Below, in pieces: positions 35,224 through 43,639 of a stretch of DNA of 64,000 nucleotides. The notes beneath the pieces are model-generated. The model was not told where the DNA came from. It did not search any database and saw only the letters and a program-made list of their open reading frames with translations. Numbering within the stretch: position 1 is the stretch's first letter; each line of letters starts with the position of its first letter. The DNA comes from HGM04593 sp964458275 (GTDB lineage: Bacteria > Bacteroidota > Bacteroidia > Bacteroidales > Bacteroidaceae): positions 1-64,000 of the forward strand of contig CAYWIE010000001.1 of the NCBI GenBank assembly GCA_964458275.1, written 5' to 3'. The translations under genes and the position numbers were made by a program.

Positions 35224-36000
35224 CTAATATGACGCCGAAGCCTCTATGCCTTCGGCTTTTATAAGTGCAACTATGCGGTCGAGCTCTTCACGTGTTGCTT
35301 TTTCGAGCCCCTCTTGTGGTGTTTCGCGGTCGATTGTGTATATCATCACTTGACGCGGAGAGATTGCCTTGACGGTCTCCAGCCACGGGAGGACAAAACT
35401 GTCGCCGGTGTTGTCTACGCTCCTGCCGTCGACTTCTCCTTTCATGAACATTGTCTGTATTATTGCATTGCCGCCGAATTCTTTCAGCTTTTCGACAATC
35501 GAGCCGAGCCTGTATGCCATGTTCGGACGGTCAACGAAGCGTATATAATCCTCGTCGACAGTGTCGAGTTTCAGTATGTTGTTGTCTACGCGCTTCAGTG
35601 CTTCGAATACAGCAGGGCGTGTGATGAGAGTGGCATTTGTGAGCACGCTCACCTTTGCCTTAGGGAAGTATCTGTCGCGCAGGCGCAGTGTGTCGTCTAT
35701 AATCCCGGCAAAATGGGGATGCAGTGTAGGTTCGCCGTTGCCGGCGAAGGTGAGCACGTCGGGAGCAGTGCCTTCGGCCTGCATTTTCAGCAGTTCGCTT
35801 TCGAGCGCCGTTGCAACCTCTTCGCGTGTGGGCAACGGTGCGTGTGCCTTGTGCGTGGCGTTGAACCCGCACTCGCAGTAGAGGCAGTCGAATGTACACA
35901 CTTTGCCGTCTTTCGGCAATAGGTTGATTCCCAAGGATACACCCAAACGGCGGCTCTTTACGGGGCCGAATATGGGCGAGGGGTATATTATTGTTGACAT
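35224..36000 (-). CDS. Radical SAM protein
   Basis: This 258-residue radical SAM enzyme has the cluster motif Cys35-x3-Cys39-x2-Cys42 in VCTFDCLYCECG, followed by TFAGNGEPTLHPHF (SAM-binding GGE-like block) and VSVLTNATLI. The closest recognisable type is the short radical SAM family that begins GPVKSRRLGVSLGINLLP, of unassigned function. The position between an LTA-synthase-like gene and the tRNA-modification gene tcdA makes an RNA-modification role possible but unproved. Confidence 0.8.
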   Translation of the reverse strand: MSTIIYPSPIFGPVKSRRLGVSLGINLLPKDGKVCTFDCLYCECGFNATHKAHAPLPTREEVATALESELLKMQAEGTAPDVLTFAGNGEPTLHPHFAGIIDDTLRLRDRYFPKAKVSVLTNATLITRPAVFEALKRVDNNILKLDTVDEDYIRFVDRPNMAYRLGSIVEKLKEFGGNAIIQTMFMKGEVDGRSVDNTGDSFVLPWLETVKAISPRQVMIYTIDRETPQEGLEKATREELDRIVALIKAEGIEASASY

Positions 36001-36020
36001 TATATTTTATAGTTAAAGTT

Positions 36021-37955
36021 TTATGGTACAAGTTTGTCGTTAAGCATGCGCGACATATATTGCTGTATGACGGCTTTCACTTCGCGCTCCATCTGCTCTT
36101 GCTGCGGCTGTGTGCCTATGAGGTTGTGGTCGAGCAACTTGTCGGTTCTCACATTGTAGAGTGCCTTGCTCTTCTCTCCGTCGAATTGCAGCATATATTC
36201 GCCCTTGTAATATTGATAGGTGTCGTTTATGTAGTTTACGGCGAAACTCTCCTCGGTAGGCGTGCTTATGAGGCTTTTGCCGAATGATACATACTCCTTG
36301 TCGTATCCGAGACAGTCGAGCAGCGTGGGCATTATGTCTATCTGCTGCGCCACCATGCAGCTGTCCATTGCCGGCGTGAACGGCTCGCTGCCATCGGGGG
36401 AGTAGAATATTACAGGCACTTCGAAAAATCCCGATGAGGTCTTGTATTCGGGGTTGTTCGTCTGGTTGGAGTGGTCGGCTGTTATCACGAATATTGTGTT
36501 GCGGAACCATTTGCTCTCTTTTGCCCGCTCGAAGAATGTACGCAGCGCCTTGTCGGTATATGTAACGCATTTGTGTATGGGAAGTTCGCCCTCAGGGATT
36601 GCGCCGGCATACTTTTCGGGTATGCGGAAGGGGTGATGCGACGAAGCACTGAACATAGTCGTTACGAAAGGCTCCTTTATGGTGTTCATGGTCTCGGCAT
36701 AGTAGTCGAAAAACGGTTCGTCCCAAATTGCCCACGTGCCGTCAAAGTCATCCGCTCCGCGTGCCTGTTTGTATTCGTCGAGCCCGTAGTAATGTTCGTA
36801 ACCGCTTGTACGCGAGAAGGCCTGAAAGCCCATCGAGCCGTTGGGGGCACCATGGAAAAAGGCGGTGCTGTATCCCTTCTTGCCCAATTCGCCGGCAATG
36901 CCGCTCACGCGGTTGAGCGACGCATCGGTAACGAAAAACGGCTCCACGAACATGGGAATGCCCGAAAGCACCGACGGCATTCCGTCAATGCTCTTGCGTC
37001 CGTTGCCGTATGAGTATGCGTAGGTGCGGCTGACACTTATCAGCGAGTCGAGGAAAGGAGTGAGCGAGGGTGTGCTGCGCTCAGGGTTATATGCGCCTAT
37101 GTAGTCCTTTCCGAAGCTTTCGAGGATGAATATTACCACATTCTTCTTCTCCGGCACAGCATCGGGCGATGGAGTGTGCAGGGGGGAGTAAATGGCGGCA
37201 AGCTCATCTTCGGCAAAATAGTCCTTCTCCTTGAAAGGGCTTTTGCCTATTGTCCTTATCATTGAAAAGGGAGTGTTGAGCACTATCGCTGCCTCGTCGG
37301 GGCTGTTTACATATTGGTTGGCGTTGCTGATGGTTATCGGGCGCACGGCGCTGCCTATTCCTCCGCGTATTCCGAATACAGCCAACGGCGCAACCGCCAG
37401 CAGCATCGCCGTGCGGGTTATATAATATTTCCTTATGTGCTTGCGGTCAAAAGGTTCTGCCTCGCGATAGAGCTTGCAGAGAATATATATTAGCGCTATT
37501 GCTCCTATTGTCAGGTACCAATGGTTGAGAAGTTCTATCCCCACCACTTTGGCTATATTGCCTTCGTTGGAGAATTCGCTGAAGACCGACCATGTGCTTC
37601 TGCGCCCCGTAAACGGCACATATACTGTGTCTGCAAAATTGGCAATAACCCCTATTGCAGCGGCTGCCACATAGAAGAACTTTGCCAGACGGCGTGCGAG
37701 GACGCCCTCTTTCCAATGCAACGGCAAAAGAAGTGTAAGGATATATGGCAGGCTGAGATAGCATATTGCCGAGGTATCGAACAGAAGCGAGCCCCGCAAG
37801 AGGGCATCGAACGTGTTTCCTGCAATACTGTCGGCATACAGCCCGCTGTTGACAGCAACAAACACCACTCTGCAAAGCATGAAGAGTGCGTACATCAGTG
37901 CTATGTTGCACGCAAATGCCACCGGAAGCGGCAATGTTTTTCGGTTTATGCGCAT
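36021..37955 (-). CDS. LTA synthase-like membrane sulfatase (phosphoglycerol/phosphoethanolamine transferase type)
   Basis: The ATG at 37955 (MRINRKTLPLPVAFAC) is preferred over one at 38006, because a -7-like box TAATTTTGC (minus strand 38016-38008) would put the transcript start near or beyond the upstream codon. The 644-residue protein has five N-terminal membrane segments (to about 215). A periplasmic sulfatase-fold domain follows: NVVIFILESFGKDYIGAYNP with the usual metal site, PSVLSGIPMF, then FVITADHSNQTNNP. Relatives move phosphoglycerol or phosphoethanolamine to glycans or lipids; in a Gram-negative, glycolipid or osmoregulated glycan decoration is likely. Confidence 0.82.
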   Translation of the reverse strand: MRINRKTLPLPVAFACNIALMYALFMLCRVVFVAVNSGLYADSIAGNTFDALLRGSLLFDTSAICYLSLPYILTLLLPLHWKEGVLARRLAKFFYVAAAAIGVIANFADTVYVPFTGRRSTWSVFSEFSNEGNIAKVVGIELLNHWYLTIGAIALIYILCKLYREAEPFDRKHIRKYYITRTAMLLAVAPLAVFGIRGGIGSAVRPITISNANQYVNSPDEAAIVLNTPFSMIRTIGKSPFKEKDYFAEDELAAIYSPLHTPSPDAVPEKKNVVIFILESFGKDYIGAYNPERSTPSLTPFLDSLISVSRTYAYSYGNGRKSIDGMPSVLSGIPMFVEPFFVTDASLNRVSGIAGELGKKGYSTAFFHGAPNGSMGFQAFSRTSGYEHYYGLDEYKQARGADDFDGTWAIWDEPFFDYYAETMNTIKEPFVTTMFSASSHHPFRIPEKYAGAIPEGELPIHKCVTYTDKALRTFFERAKESKWFRNTIFVITADHSNQTNNPEYKTSSGFFEVPVIFYSPDGSEPFTPAMDSCMVAQQIDIMPTLLDCLGYDKEYVSFGKSLISTPTEESFAVNYINDTYQYYKGEYMLQFDGEKSKALYNVRTDKLLDHNLIGTQPQQEQMEREVKAVIQQYMSRMLNDKLVP

Positions 37956-38007
37956 AACTGTTTTTGTTTGCAATTCTGTTTGCAATGAGAAAATTCTCTT
38001 TACCACT

Positions 38008-38016
38008 GCAAAATTA
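38008..38016 (-). promoter_or_regulatory. -7-like box for the LTA-synthase-like gene
   Basis: TAATTTTGC on the minus strand matches the Bacteroidetes TAnnTTTG box. The same sequence is found before nadB (19544-19536) and rho (25953-25945). No good -33 TTTG lies at the expected distance, so the call is tentative. Confidence 0.4.
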
Positions 38017-38124
38017 TAACTTTATACAGTATGTATAAACTTTTATTTGTTATTTTTGCAACAAAAGCCGAAAAACGGCTTCTAAGAACACGCTATATTA
38101 TCAACCAAAACCACACAAGGTATC

Positions 38125-39507
38125 ATGAGTAACGAAGAGAAAAGCAACAATATGCAGCGCCGCGAATTTCTCAAACGCTTGGGAACAAGCGCAGTTGCGG
38201 CATCATCACTTGCCGTTGCCGGCTGTTCGGGCGACAAAGGAGCAAAAAGATATGTCGCAGAAGGTGTCGGCGGCGATGTCCCCACAGACGCAATGACATA
38301 TAGAGTGAACCACAACAGCGGCGACAAGGTATCTATCTTAGGATACGGCATGATGCGCCTGCCCATGACACGCGACGAAAAGGACAAGGAGATTATCGAC
38401 CAGGAACGTGTAAACGAACTTGTTGACTATGCCCTTGCCCACGGAGTGAATTACTTCGACACAGCGCCCGTGTATTGCAAAGGGGCTTCGGAGAAAGCCA
38501 CAGGCATAGCCCTCAGCCGCCATCCGCGCAACAGCTATTTCATTGCTACCAAGCTATCCAACATGCGTGGCGACAACAGCTTCGATTTTGGCAAAGAGAT
38601 GTTTGAGAACTCGTTGCGCGAACTTCAGACCGACTACCTCGATTATCTGCTGCTGCACAATTTGGGCAACAGAAATGCCTATGACAAGCGTTTCATAGAG
38701 AACGGACTGCTCGATTACTTGCTGAAACAGAAAAGCGAAGGCAAGATAAGAAATCTCGGATGGTCGTTCCATGGCGAAAAGAAGTTTTTCGACTTCATGC
38801 TCGACGAGGCAGGCGTACATTGGGATTTCATACAGATACAGATGAACTATGTCGATTGGCAACGTGGCAACCCCACTGCCGAATATATGTACAATCGTCT
38901 GGCTGAAAAGAATATTCCGGTGGTTATAATGGAGCCGCTGCTCGGAGGACGCCTTGCAAAGATGAATTATCAGGCAATGGAGATGCTCAAGGAGCGCGAG
39001 CCCGAAAAGAGCGTGGCATCGTGGGCATTCCGCTTTGCCGGCAGTTACGATAAAGTGCTCACCGTGCTCAGCGGAATGACATACATGGAACATCTTCAAG
39101 ACAACATACGCACCTACTCGCCTCTGAAACCTCTTACGGACGAAGAGAAGAATCTGCTGATGGATGTAGCCAAGCGCAAGATGGGATTCGAGAACATCGA
39201 CTGCACCGACTGCAAATACTGCATGCCCTGCCCCTACGGGTTGGACATCCCTTCGATATTCCTGCACTACAACCGTTGTCTCGACGAGGGCCGTATGCCG
39301 CAGAACGAAATGGACGAGGACTACAATCAGCAGCGCCGCGAATTTCTCATAGGGCTCGAAAGAGGAGTGCCCAAACTGAGACAGGCAGACCACTGTACAG
39401 GTTGCCGCGAGTGTGAGCACCACTGCCCGCAGAGGATAAGAATCTCGCGCGAAATGAGAAAAATTGACGAATTCGTGCAAAAGCTTCTCGGTGACGGACG
39501 CATTTGA
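38125..39507 (+). CDS. Tat-exported Fe-S aldo/keto reductase lipoprotein
   Basis: This 460-residue protein has a twin-arginine signal (RREFLK, residues 12-17) and a lipobox-like AGC (Cys34), so it is probably folded in the cytoplasm and exported to the envelope. Residues about 55-360 form an aldo/keto reductase barrel (GYGMMRLPM, FDTAPVYCKG, DYLLLHNLG). The C-terminal ~110 residues carry two 4Fe-4S cluster motifs (CTDCKYCMPCPYG and CTGCRECEHHCPQR). It could pass electrons between the barrel and the downstream polyferredoxin. The substrate is unknown. It is first in a plus-strand group. Confidence 0.85.
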   Translation: MSNEEKSNNMQRREFLKRLGTSAVAASSLAVAGCSGDKGAKRYVAEGVGGDVPTDAMTYRVNHNSGDKVSILGYGMMRLPMTRDEKDKEIIDQERVNELVDYALAHGVNYFDTAPVYCKGASEKATGIALSRHPRNSYFIATKLSNMRGDNSFDFGKEMFENSLRELQTDYLDYLLLHNLGNRNAYDKRFIENGLLDYLLKQKSEGKIRNLGWSFHGEKKFFDFMLDEAGVHWDFIQIQMNYVDWQRGNPTAEYMYNRLAEKNIPVVIMEPLLGGRLAKMNYQAMEMLKEREPEKSVASWAFRFAGSYDKVLTVLSGMTYMEHLQDNIRTYSPLKPLTDEEKNLLMDVAKRKMGFENIDCTDCKYCMPCPYGLDIPSIFLHYNRCLDEGRMPQNEMDEDYNQQRREFLIGLERGVPKLRQADHCTGCRECEHHCPQRIRISREMRKIDEFVQKLLGDGRI

Positions 39508-39565
39508 CAGTGCAGTCCAAGCAACCTCTAAGTTCACACAATCATTAACAATTAAGCTAAAGACT

Positions 39566-41044
39566 ATGTTACGTAAAATAAGAATAGCCCTCGCAACCAT
39601 CTTTTTTGTGGGTATAACAGCTCTTTTCCTCGATTTTACAGGAACGCTGCCTGCATACTTAGGATGGATGGCAAAAATACAGTTTGTTCCCGCCGTGCTT
39701 GCACTCAATGTAGGCGTAATTCTCCTGCTCGCGCTTCTCACGCTGCTCTTCGGCAGAGTATATTGCTCGGCAATATGCCCGTTGGGAGTGATGCAGGATG
39801 TTATATCGAACCTTGCGGCACGCCGCAAAAAGGCACGCTTCACATACAGCAAAGGTAAGAGCGCATTGCGCATCACTATGCTTGTGCTCTTCGTGGCGGC
39901 ACTCATTGCGAACGCAGCCATGCTTGCTGCTCTCATAGAGCCGTACAGTGCCTACGGACGCATCGTAAACAACATATTTGCGCCCCTCTACATGTGGGGC
40001 AACAATCTGCTTGCATATTTCGCAGAGAGGGCAGACAGCTATGCATTCTACAGCATTGAGGTGTGGACGAAGAGCATCGCTGCATTGGCAATATCAGCCG
40101 CCACGCTCGTTGTGGTAGCCGTTCTTGCAGTCAGGAACGGACGCACCTGGTGCAACACCATCTGTCCTGTGGGAACCGTGCTTGGAGCCTTGTCGCAATA
40201 CTCGCTCTTCAGACCGGTAATCGACACAGACAAATGCAGCGGCTGCAAGCTATGTGCCCGCAACTGCAAGGCATCGTGCATAGACACAGAGAACAAGAAG
40301 ATTGACTACAACCGCTGTGTGGCTTGCATGAACTGCATCGACAACTGCAAGCGTGGAGCCATGAGCTACCGTTTCGCAGGGTTCGGCAACGCCGGCAAAA
40401 CCGTTAAGGAGGCAGACGGCAGCCGCAGGCAATTCCTCTCGGCAGGAGCGGCAATAACGGCAGGAAGCCTCTTTGCGCAGGCAGGCAAAAAGGTTGACGG
40501 CGGTCTTGCCGTGATTGAGGAGAAGAAGATTCCCGAAAGAGCGACACCCATAGTACCCGCCGGAGCAGGCAGCCTGAAACATTTCACCACACACTGTACT
40601 GCCTGTCAGCTGTGTGTAAGCAAATGCCCCAACAATGTATTCAGACCATCGGACAGCATCGACCGGTTGATGCAGCCCGAAATGTCATTCGAACGGGGAT
40701 TCTGCCGTACTGCCTGCACTGCTTGCTCAGAGGTTTGTCCGAACGGAGCAATAAAGCCCATCGCAGCCGAGCAGAAGAGTGCCATAAAGATAGGAACGGC
40801 AGTGTGGGTGGCAGACAACTGCATAGCCAACAAGGATGGTGTAACCTGCAACAACTGCGAACGCCATTGTCCCAACGGAGCCATAAAGATGATAAGGAAA
40901 AAGGATGGCAACAAGGATGCGCCACGCATCCCGATGATAGATGCCGAACGCTGTCTCGGATGCGGTGCCTGCGAGTATGTCTGTCCGGCACGCCCGTTCA
41001 GCGCAATCTTTGTCGAAGGCATAGAGAATCACAGAACAATCTGA
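39566..41044 (+). CDS. Membrane polyferredoxin (NapH-like part fused to a NapG-like part)
   Basis: The ATG at 39566 is preferred over 39464, which lies inside the preceding gene; the 492-residue product starts with a membrane helix (MLRKIRIALATIFFVGITAL). The N-terminal half has about four membrane segments and the two Cys-x3-Cys-Pro motifs of NapH-type proteins (YCSAICPLG, WCNTICPVG), then two 4Fe-4S motifs (CSGCKLCARNC, CVACMNCIDNC). After an internal Tat-like segment (SRRQFLSAGAAITAGSLFA) come four more Cys clusters (CTACQLCVSKCP, CRTACTACSEVCP, CNNCERHCP, CLGCGACEYVCP). It probably carries electrons from the quinone pool to periplasmic partners. Confidence 0.85.
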   Translation: MLRKIRIALATIFFVGITALFLDFTGTLPAYLGWMAKIQFVPAVLALNVGVILLLALLTLLFGRVYCSAICPLGVMQDVISNLAARRKKARFTYSKGKSALRITMLVLFVAALIANAAMLAALIEPYSAYGRIVNNIFAPLYMWGNNLLAYFAERADSYAFYSIEVWTKSIAALAISAATLVVVAVLAVRNGRTWCNTICPVGTVLGALSQYSLFRPVIDTDKCSGCKLCARNCKASCIDTENKKIDYNRCVACMNCIDNCKRGAMSYRFAGFGNAGKTVKEADGSRRQFLSAGAAITAGSLFAQAGKKVDGGLAVIEEKKIPERATPIVPAGAGSLKHFTTHCTACQLCVSKCPNNVFRPSDSIDRLMQPEMSFERGFCRTACTACSEVCPNGAIKPIAAEQKSAIKIGTAVWVADNCIANKDGVTCNNCERHCPNGAIKMIRKKDGNKDAPRIPMIDAERCLGCGACEYVCPARPFSAIFVEGIENHRTI

Positions 41045-41060
41045 TAATCCAAAAAGAAGC

Positions 41061-41537
41061 ATGAAAAGACTGAAGTACCTTGTAGGAATATTAATTTGCT
41101 TCACAGTTCTTGCCGCTTGCGGACCAAGCGGCAAGAACCGCAAGCGCGAACCTTCGCGCCAGAGCAAGAAAGAGGTCGTAGAGGAAAAGAAAAAGGAGAC
41201 GCAGCCCGAAGAGACAATCGTTGAAGAAGAACGCAACAATGGCGACTATAAGGCTCCTTCCGCACGCAAGAAGGGCAACTCCCGCCTGCGCCGCAAAGGT
41301 AATGGCAAGCCTGTTCCCGTCCCCGAAGAGGAGACAATAAGGGACGGCAAGCTGAATATGGCAAGAATAGAAGAGCGTGTCCGTCTGGAGCAGAAAATAT
41401 GGGAAGCAAGCACCAAAAACAACACAGAGCAGTTCAACAAACTAAAAGAGGAGGCTGCCGAACTTTCCAAGAAAATGACAATCAAGGAACTTGACGAGGC
41501 GTTCAAAAGGATAAAGAATCTGAAGAAGATGCAATAG
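41061..41537 (+). CDS. Small charged lipoprotein of unknown function
   Basis: This 158-residue protein has a lipoprotein signal (MKRLKYLVGILICFTVLAAC, Cys20). A strongly basic and then acidic low-complexity linker (KNRKREPSRQSKKEVVEEKK) follows, and then a helical C-terminal third rich in Glu and Lys (about 95-158, probably coiled coil). It begins 16 bp after the polyferredoxin and likely shares its transcript. No known domain is recognised. A 14-bp perfect inverted repeat lies across its lipobox codons (41106-41138). Confidence 0.65.
   Translation: MKRLKYLVGILICFTVLAACGPSGKNRKREPSRQSKKEVVEEKKKETQPEETIVEEERNNGDYKAPSARKKGNSRLRRKGNGKPVPVPEEETIRDGKLNMARIEERVRLEQKIWEASTKNNTEQFNKLKEEAAELSKKMTIKELDEAFKRIKNLKKMQ
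41106..41138 (+). promoter_or_regulatory. Perfect hairpin within the lipoprotein's signal-peptide codons
   Basis: GTTCTTGCCGCTTG (41106-41119) pairs perfectly with CAAGCGGCAAGAAC (41125-41138) around a 5-base loop. It lies 45 bases inside the coding region, so it may slow translation or protect the mRNA; it may also be partly forced by the Ala-Ala-Cys/Ser-Gly-Lys codons. Confidence 0.4.
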
Positions 41538-41540
41538 AAG

Positions 41541-41571
41541 TACGTTCCCAAATATATGTTTGGAAAACGTA
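41541..41571 (+). terminator. Weak hairpin after the lipoprotein gene
   Basis: The stem TACGTT-CCAAA pairs with TTTGG-AACGTA with small bulges, directly after the stop codon at 41537. There is no T run, so termination is uncertain. Confidence 0.4.
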
Positions 41572-41576
41572 GGAGT

Positions 41577-41609
41577 TTCTAAGAAGCTGTTTGAATTTTA
41601 TTGTGAAAG
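41577..41609 (+). repeat. Dispersed intergenic element (copy 2)
   Basis: TTCTAAGAAGCTGTT followed by a TTTTATT block. It matches, in the opposite orientation, the element at 57259-57292 over about 30 bases with a few changes. It overlaps the proposed -33 box of the Nudix promoter. Confidence 0.5.
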
Positions 41610-41623
41610 TTTTCTATATTCGC
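41590..41623 (+). promoter_or_regulatory. Probable promoter of the Nudix-miaB group
   Basis: TTTG at 41590-41593 and TATATTCGC at 41615-41623 are separated by 21 bases, close to the Bacteroidetes promoter form (TTCG variant of the -7 box). The Nudix start codon is 43 bases downstream. Confidence 0.5.
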
Positions 41624-41666
41624 GGCTTTGTTTCGATTTCTTGCTTTTGCATCATATTAAATTATA

Positions 41667-42251
41667 ATGAACATGGAAAAGGAATGTACTGTATGGAAAG
41701 TACTTGACAGTGAATACTTGATAAAAAGACCGTGGCTGACAGCAAGGCGCGACAAGGTCGAATTGCCGGACGGGCGAATAATAGAAGAGTATTATGTCCT
41801 TGAATACCCCGACTGGGTAAATGTGATAGCTATAACCGAAGATGGACAAATCATCATGGAGCGGCAATATCGCCATGCCCTCGGCATAAACAGCATAGAG
41901 CTGCCATGCGGTGTAATGGAGAATGGCGAAGAGCCTTTGGAGGCTGCAAAACGCGAACTGCTCGAAGAGACCGGTTATGGTGGCGGCGAGTGGAGCAAAC
42001 TGATGACCATTGCCCCCAATCCAAGTTCCATGACAAACCTTACACATTGCTTTCTCGCTGTCGGAGTGAAAAAGATAGCCGAACAGTCGTTGGATGCGAC
42101 AGAGGAACTGTCGGTGCACCTGATGAGCGAGGCAGAGGTAAAAGCCCTGCTTGAGAATGGGGAGGTGCTTCAAGCGCTTATGATTGCCCCGCTCTATAAA
42201 TATTTCAGCAACATAGAATCTAATTTTACGGATTATAGAACCTCGCAATAG
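41667..42251 (+). CDS. Nudix hydrolase (ADP-ribose pyrophosphatase-like)
   Basis: This 194-residue protein has a complete Nudix box from Gly82 to about residue 104: Gly, five residues, Glu88, then REL-LEETGY with the catalytic Glu100 and Glu101. It hydrolyses nucleoside diphosphates linked to another moiety. The segment before the box (EDGQIIMERQYRHALGINSI) is like ADP-ribose/ADP-sugar pyrophosphatases, so that is the favoured activity. A second ATG two codons in is possible. It is 43 bp upstream of miaB. Confidence 0.85.
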   Translation: MNMEKECTVWKVLDSEYLIKRPWLTARRDKVELPDGRIIEEYYVLEYPDWVNVIAITEDGQIIMERQYRHALGINSIELPCGVMENGEEPLEAAKRELLEETGYGGGEWSKLMTIAPNPSSMTNLTHCFLAVGVKKIAEQSLDATEELSVHLMSEAEVKALLENGEVLQALMIAPLYKYFSNIESNFTDYRTSQ

Positions 42252-42294
42252 AAATTTATCCGTATCTTCGCACAAATAAAAAGAAACAGACAAG

Positions 42295-43626
42295 ATGGAA
42301 GCAACAGACAAAAGACTTTTCATAGAGACATACGGTTGCCAGATGAACGTTGCAGACAGCGAGGTGGTAGGTTCCATCATGCATGTCGCAGGATACGAAA
42401 CGTGCGACGACATAAAGAGCGCCGACCTCATACTGCTCAATACCTGCTCGATACGCGACAATGCCGAACAGAAGATATACGGACGTCTCGACCAGCTCAA
42501 CGCCATGCGTCGTGGCAAAGGAACACTCATAGGAGTAATCGGCTGCATGGCAGAGCGAGTAAAGGAGGAACTTATCAAACGATACTCTGTAAATATCGTG
42601 GCAGGTCCCGATGCCTATCTGTCGCTTCCCGAACTTGTAGCACAAGCCGAAGCGGGTCATCCGGCGATGAACATCGAACTGTCGACCACCGAGACCTACC
42701 GCGAGGTTATTCCCAAGAGAATATGCAGCAAGGGCGTTTCGGGATACATCTCCATCATGCGCGGTTGCAACAACTTCTGCCACTACTGCGTGGTTCCCTA
42801 CACAAGAGGACGCGAAAGAAGCCGCGATCTTTCGAGCATACTCAACGAGGCTGCCGACCTTGTGGCAAAAGGCTACAAAGAGATAATCCTTTTGGGACAG
42901 AATGTAAACTCCTATCGGTTCGAATCGCCCGAAGAGGGGACAATAACATTCCCCGACCTCCTCAGGCGAGTGGCACGCAGTGCTCCCGGAGTGCGCATAC
43001 GCTTCACGACCTCCCATCCCAAAGACATGAGCGACGAGACGCTCCACGTAATTGCCGAAGAGCCCAATGTATGCAAAAGCATACATCTGCCCGTACAGAG
43101 CGGCAGCAGTGAAATGCTTAAGGCGATGAACCGCAAGTACACCCGCGAGTGGTACATCGAGCGCATAGATGCCATACGCCGCATAGTGCCCGACTGCGGA
43201 CTGTCGACCGACATAATCGCAGGATTCTGCGGCGAGACGGAAGAGGATCACCGTCAGACACTCTCGCTCATGAAATATTGCAAATACGATGCGGCTTTCA
43301 TGTTCAAGTACTCTGAACGTCCCGGCACATTTGCCAGCCGCCACTTCAAGGACGACATCAGCGAGGAGGAGAAGATACGCCGTCTGAACGAGATTATTGC
43401 TTTGCAGCAGGAGCTCTCTGCCGAGAACAACAGAGAGTGCGTAGGCAATACATACGAAGTTCTTGTAGAGGGCATATCCAAACGCTCCACTGCACAATAC
43501 TATGGCCGCACCGAACAGAACCGTACTGTGGTGTTCGACCGCCGCAACTACAAGATAGGAGATTTTGTAAAGGTGCGTATAACAAGTTCTACCGCAGCCA
43601 CACTGCTCGGAGAACCAGTTGAATAG
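42295..43626 (+). CDS. miaB: tRNA-2-methylthio-N6-dimethylallyladenosine synthase MiaB
   Basis: This 443-residue radical SAM methylthiotransferase modifies i6A37 of tRNAs to ms2i6A. The N-terminal domain has the three auxiliary cluster cysteines (Cys15 in YGCQMN, one in NTCSIRD, one in IGCMAER). The SAM cluster motif is Cys158-x3-Cys162-x2-Cys165 in GCNNFCHYCVVPYTRGRERS. The TRAM RNA-binding domain is at about 375-443 (YEVLVEGISKRS). All features point to MiaB rather than MtaB or RimO. A TATCTTCGC box lies at 42263-42271, 24 bases before the start. Confidence 0.95.
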   Translation: MEATDKRLFIETYGCQMNVADSEVVGSIMHVAGYETCDDIKSADLILLNTCSIRDNAEQKIYGRLDQLNAMRRGKGTLIGVIGCMAERVKEELIKRYSVNIVAGPDAYLSLPELVAQAEAGHPAMNIELSTTETYREVIPKRICSKGVSGYISIMRGCNNFCHYCVVPYTRGRERSRDLSSILNEAADLVAKGYKEIILLGQNVNSYRFESPEEGTITFPDLLRRVARSAPGVRIRFTTSHPKDMSDETLHVIAEEPNVCKSIHLPVQSGSSEMLKAMNRKYTREWYIERIDAIRRIVPDCGLSTDIIAGFCGETEEDHRQTLSLMKYCKYDAAFMFKYSERPGTFASRHFKDDISEEEKIRRLNEIIALQQELSAENNRECVGNTYEVLVEGISKRSTAQYYGRTEQNRTVVFDRRNYKIGDFVKVRITSSTAATLLGEPVE

Positions 43627-43639
43627 CAAGAGACCAAAC

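Noticed and set aside
38554..39936. 460-codon open frame on the minus strand across the aldo/keto reductase gene
   Set aside because: It is antisense to a gene with a signal peptide and Fe-S motifs. Its own product shows no domain and is rich in His, Leu and Val, as expected for a mirror frame.
42910..42925. tRNA T-arm-like GGTTCGAATC
   Set aside because: It lies inside miaB coding sequence, and no acceptor or anticodon arms can be folded around it.
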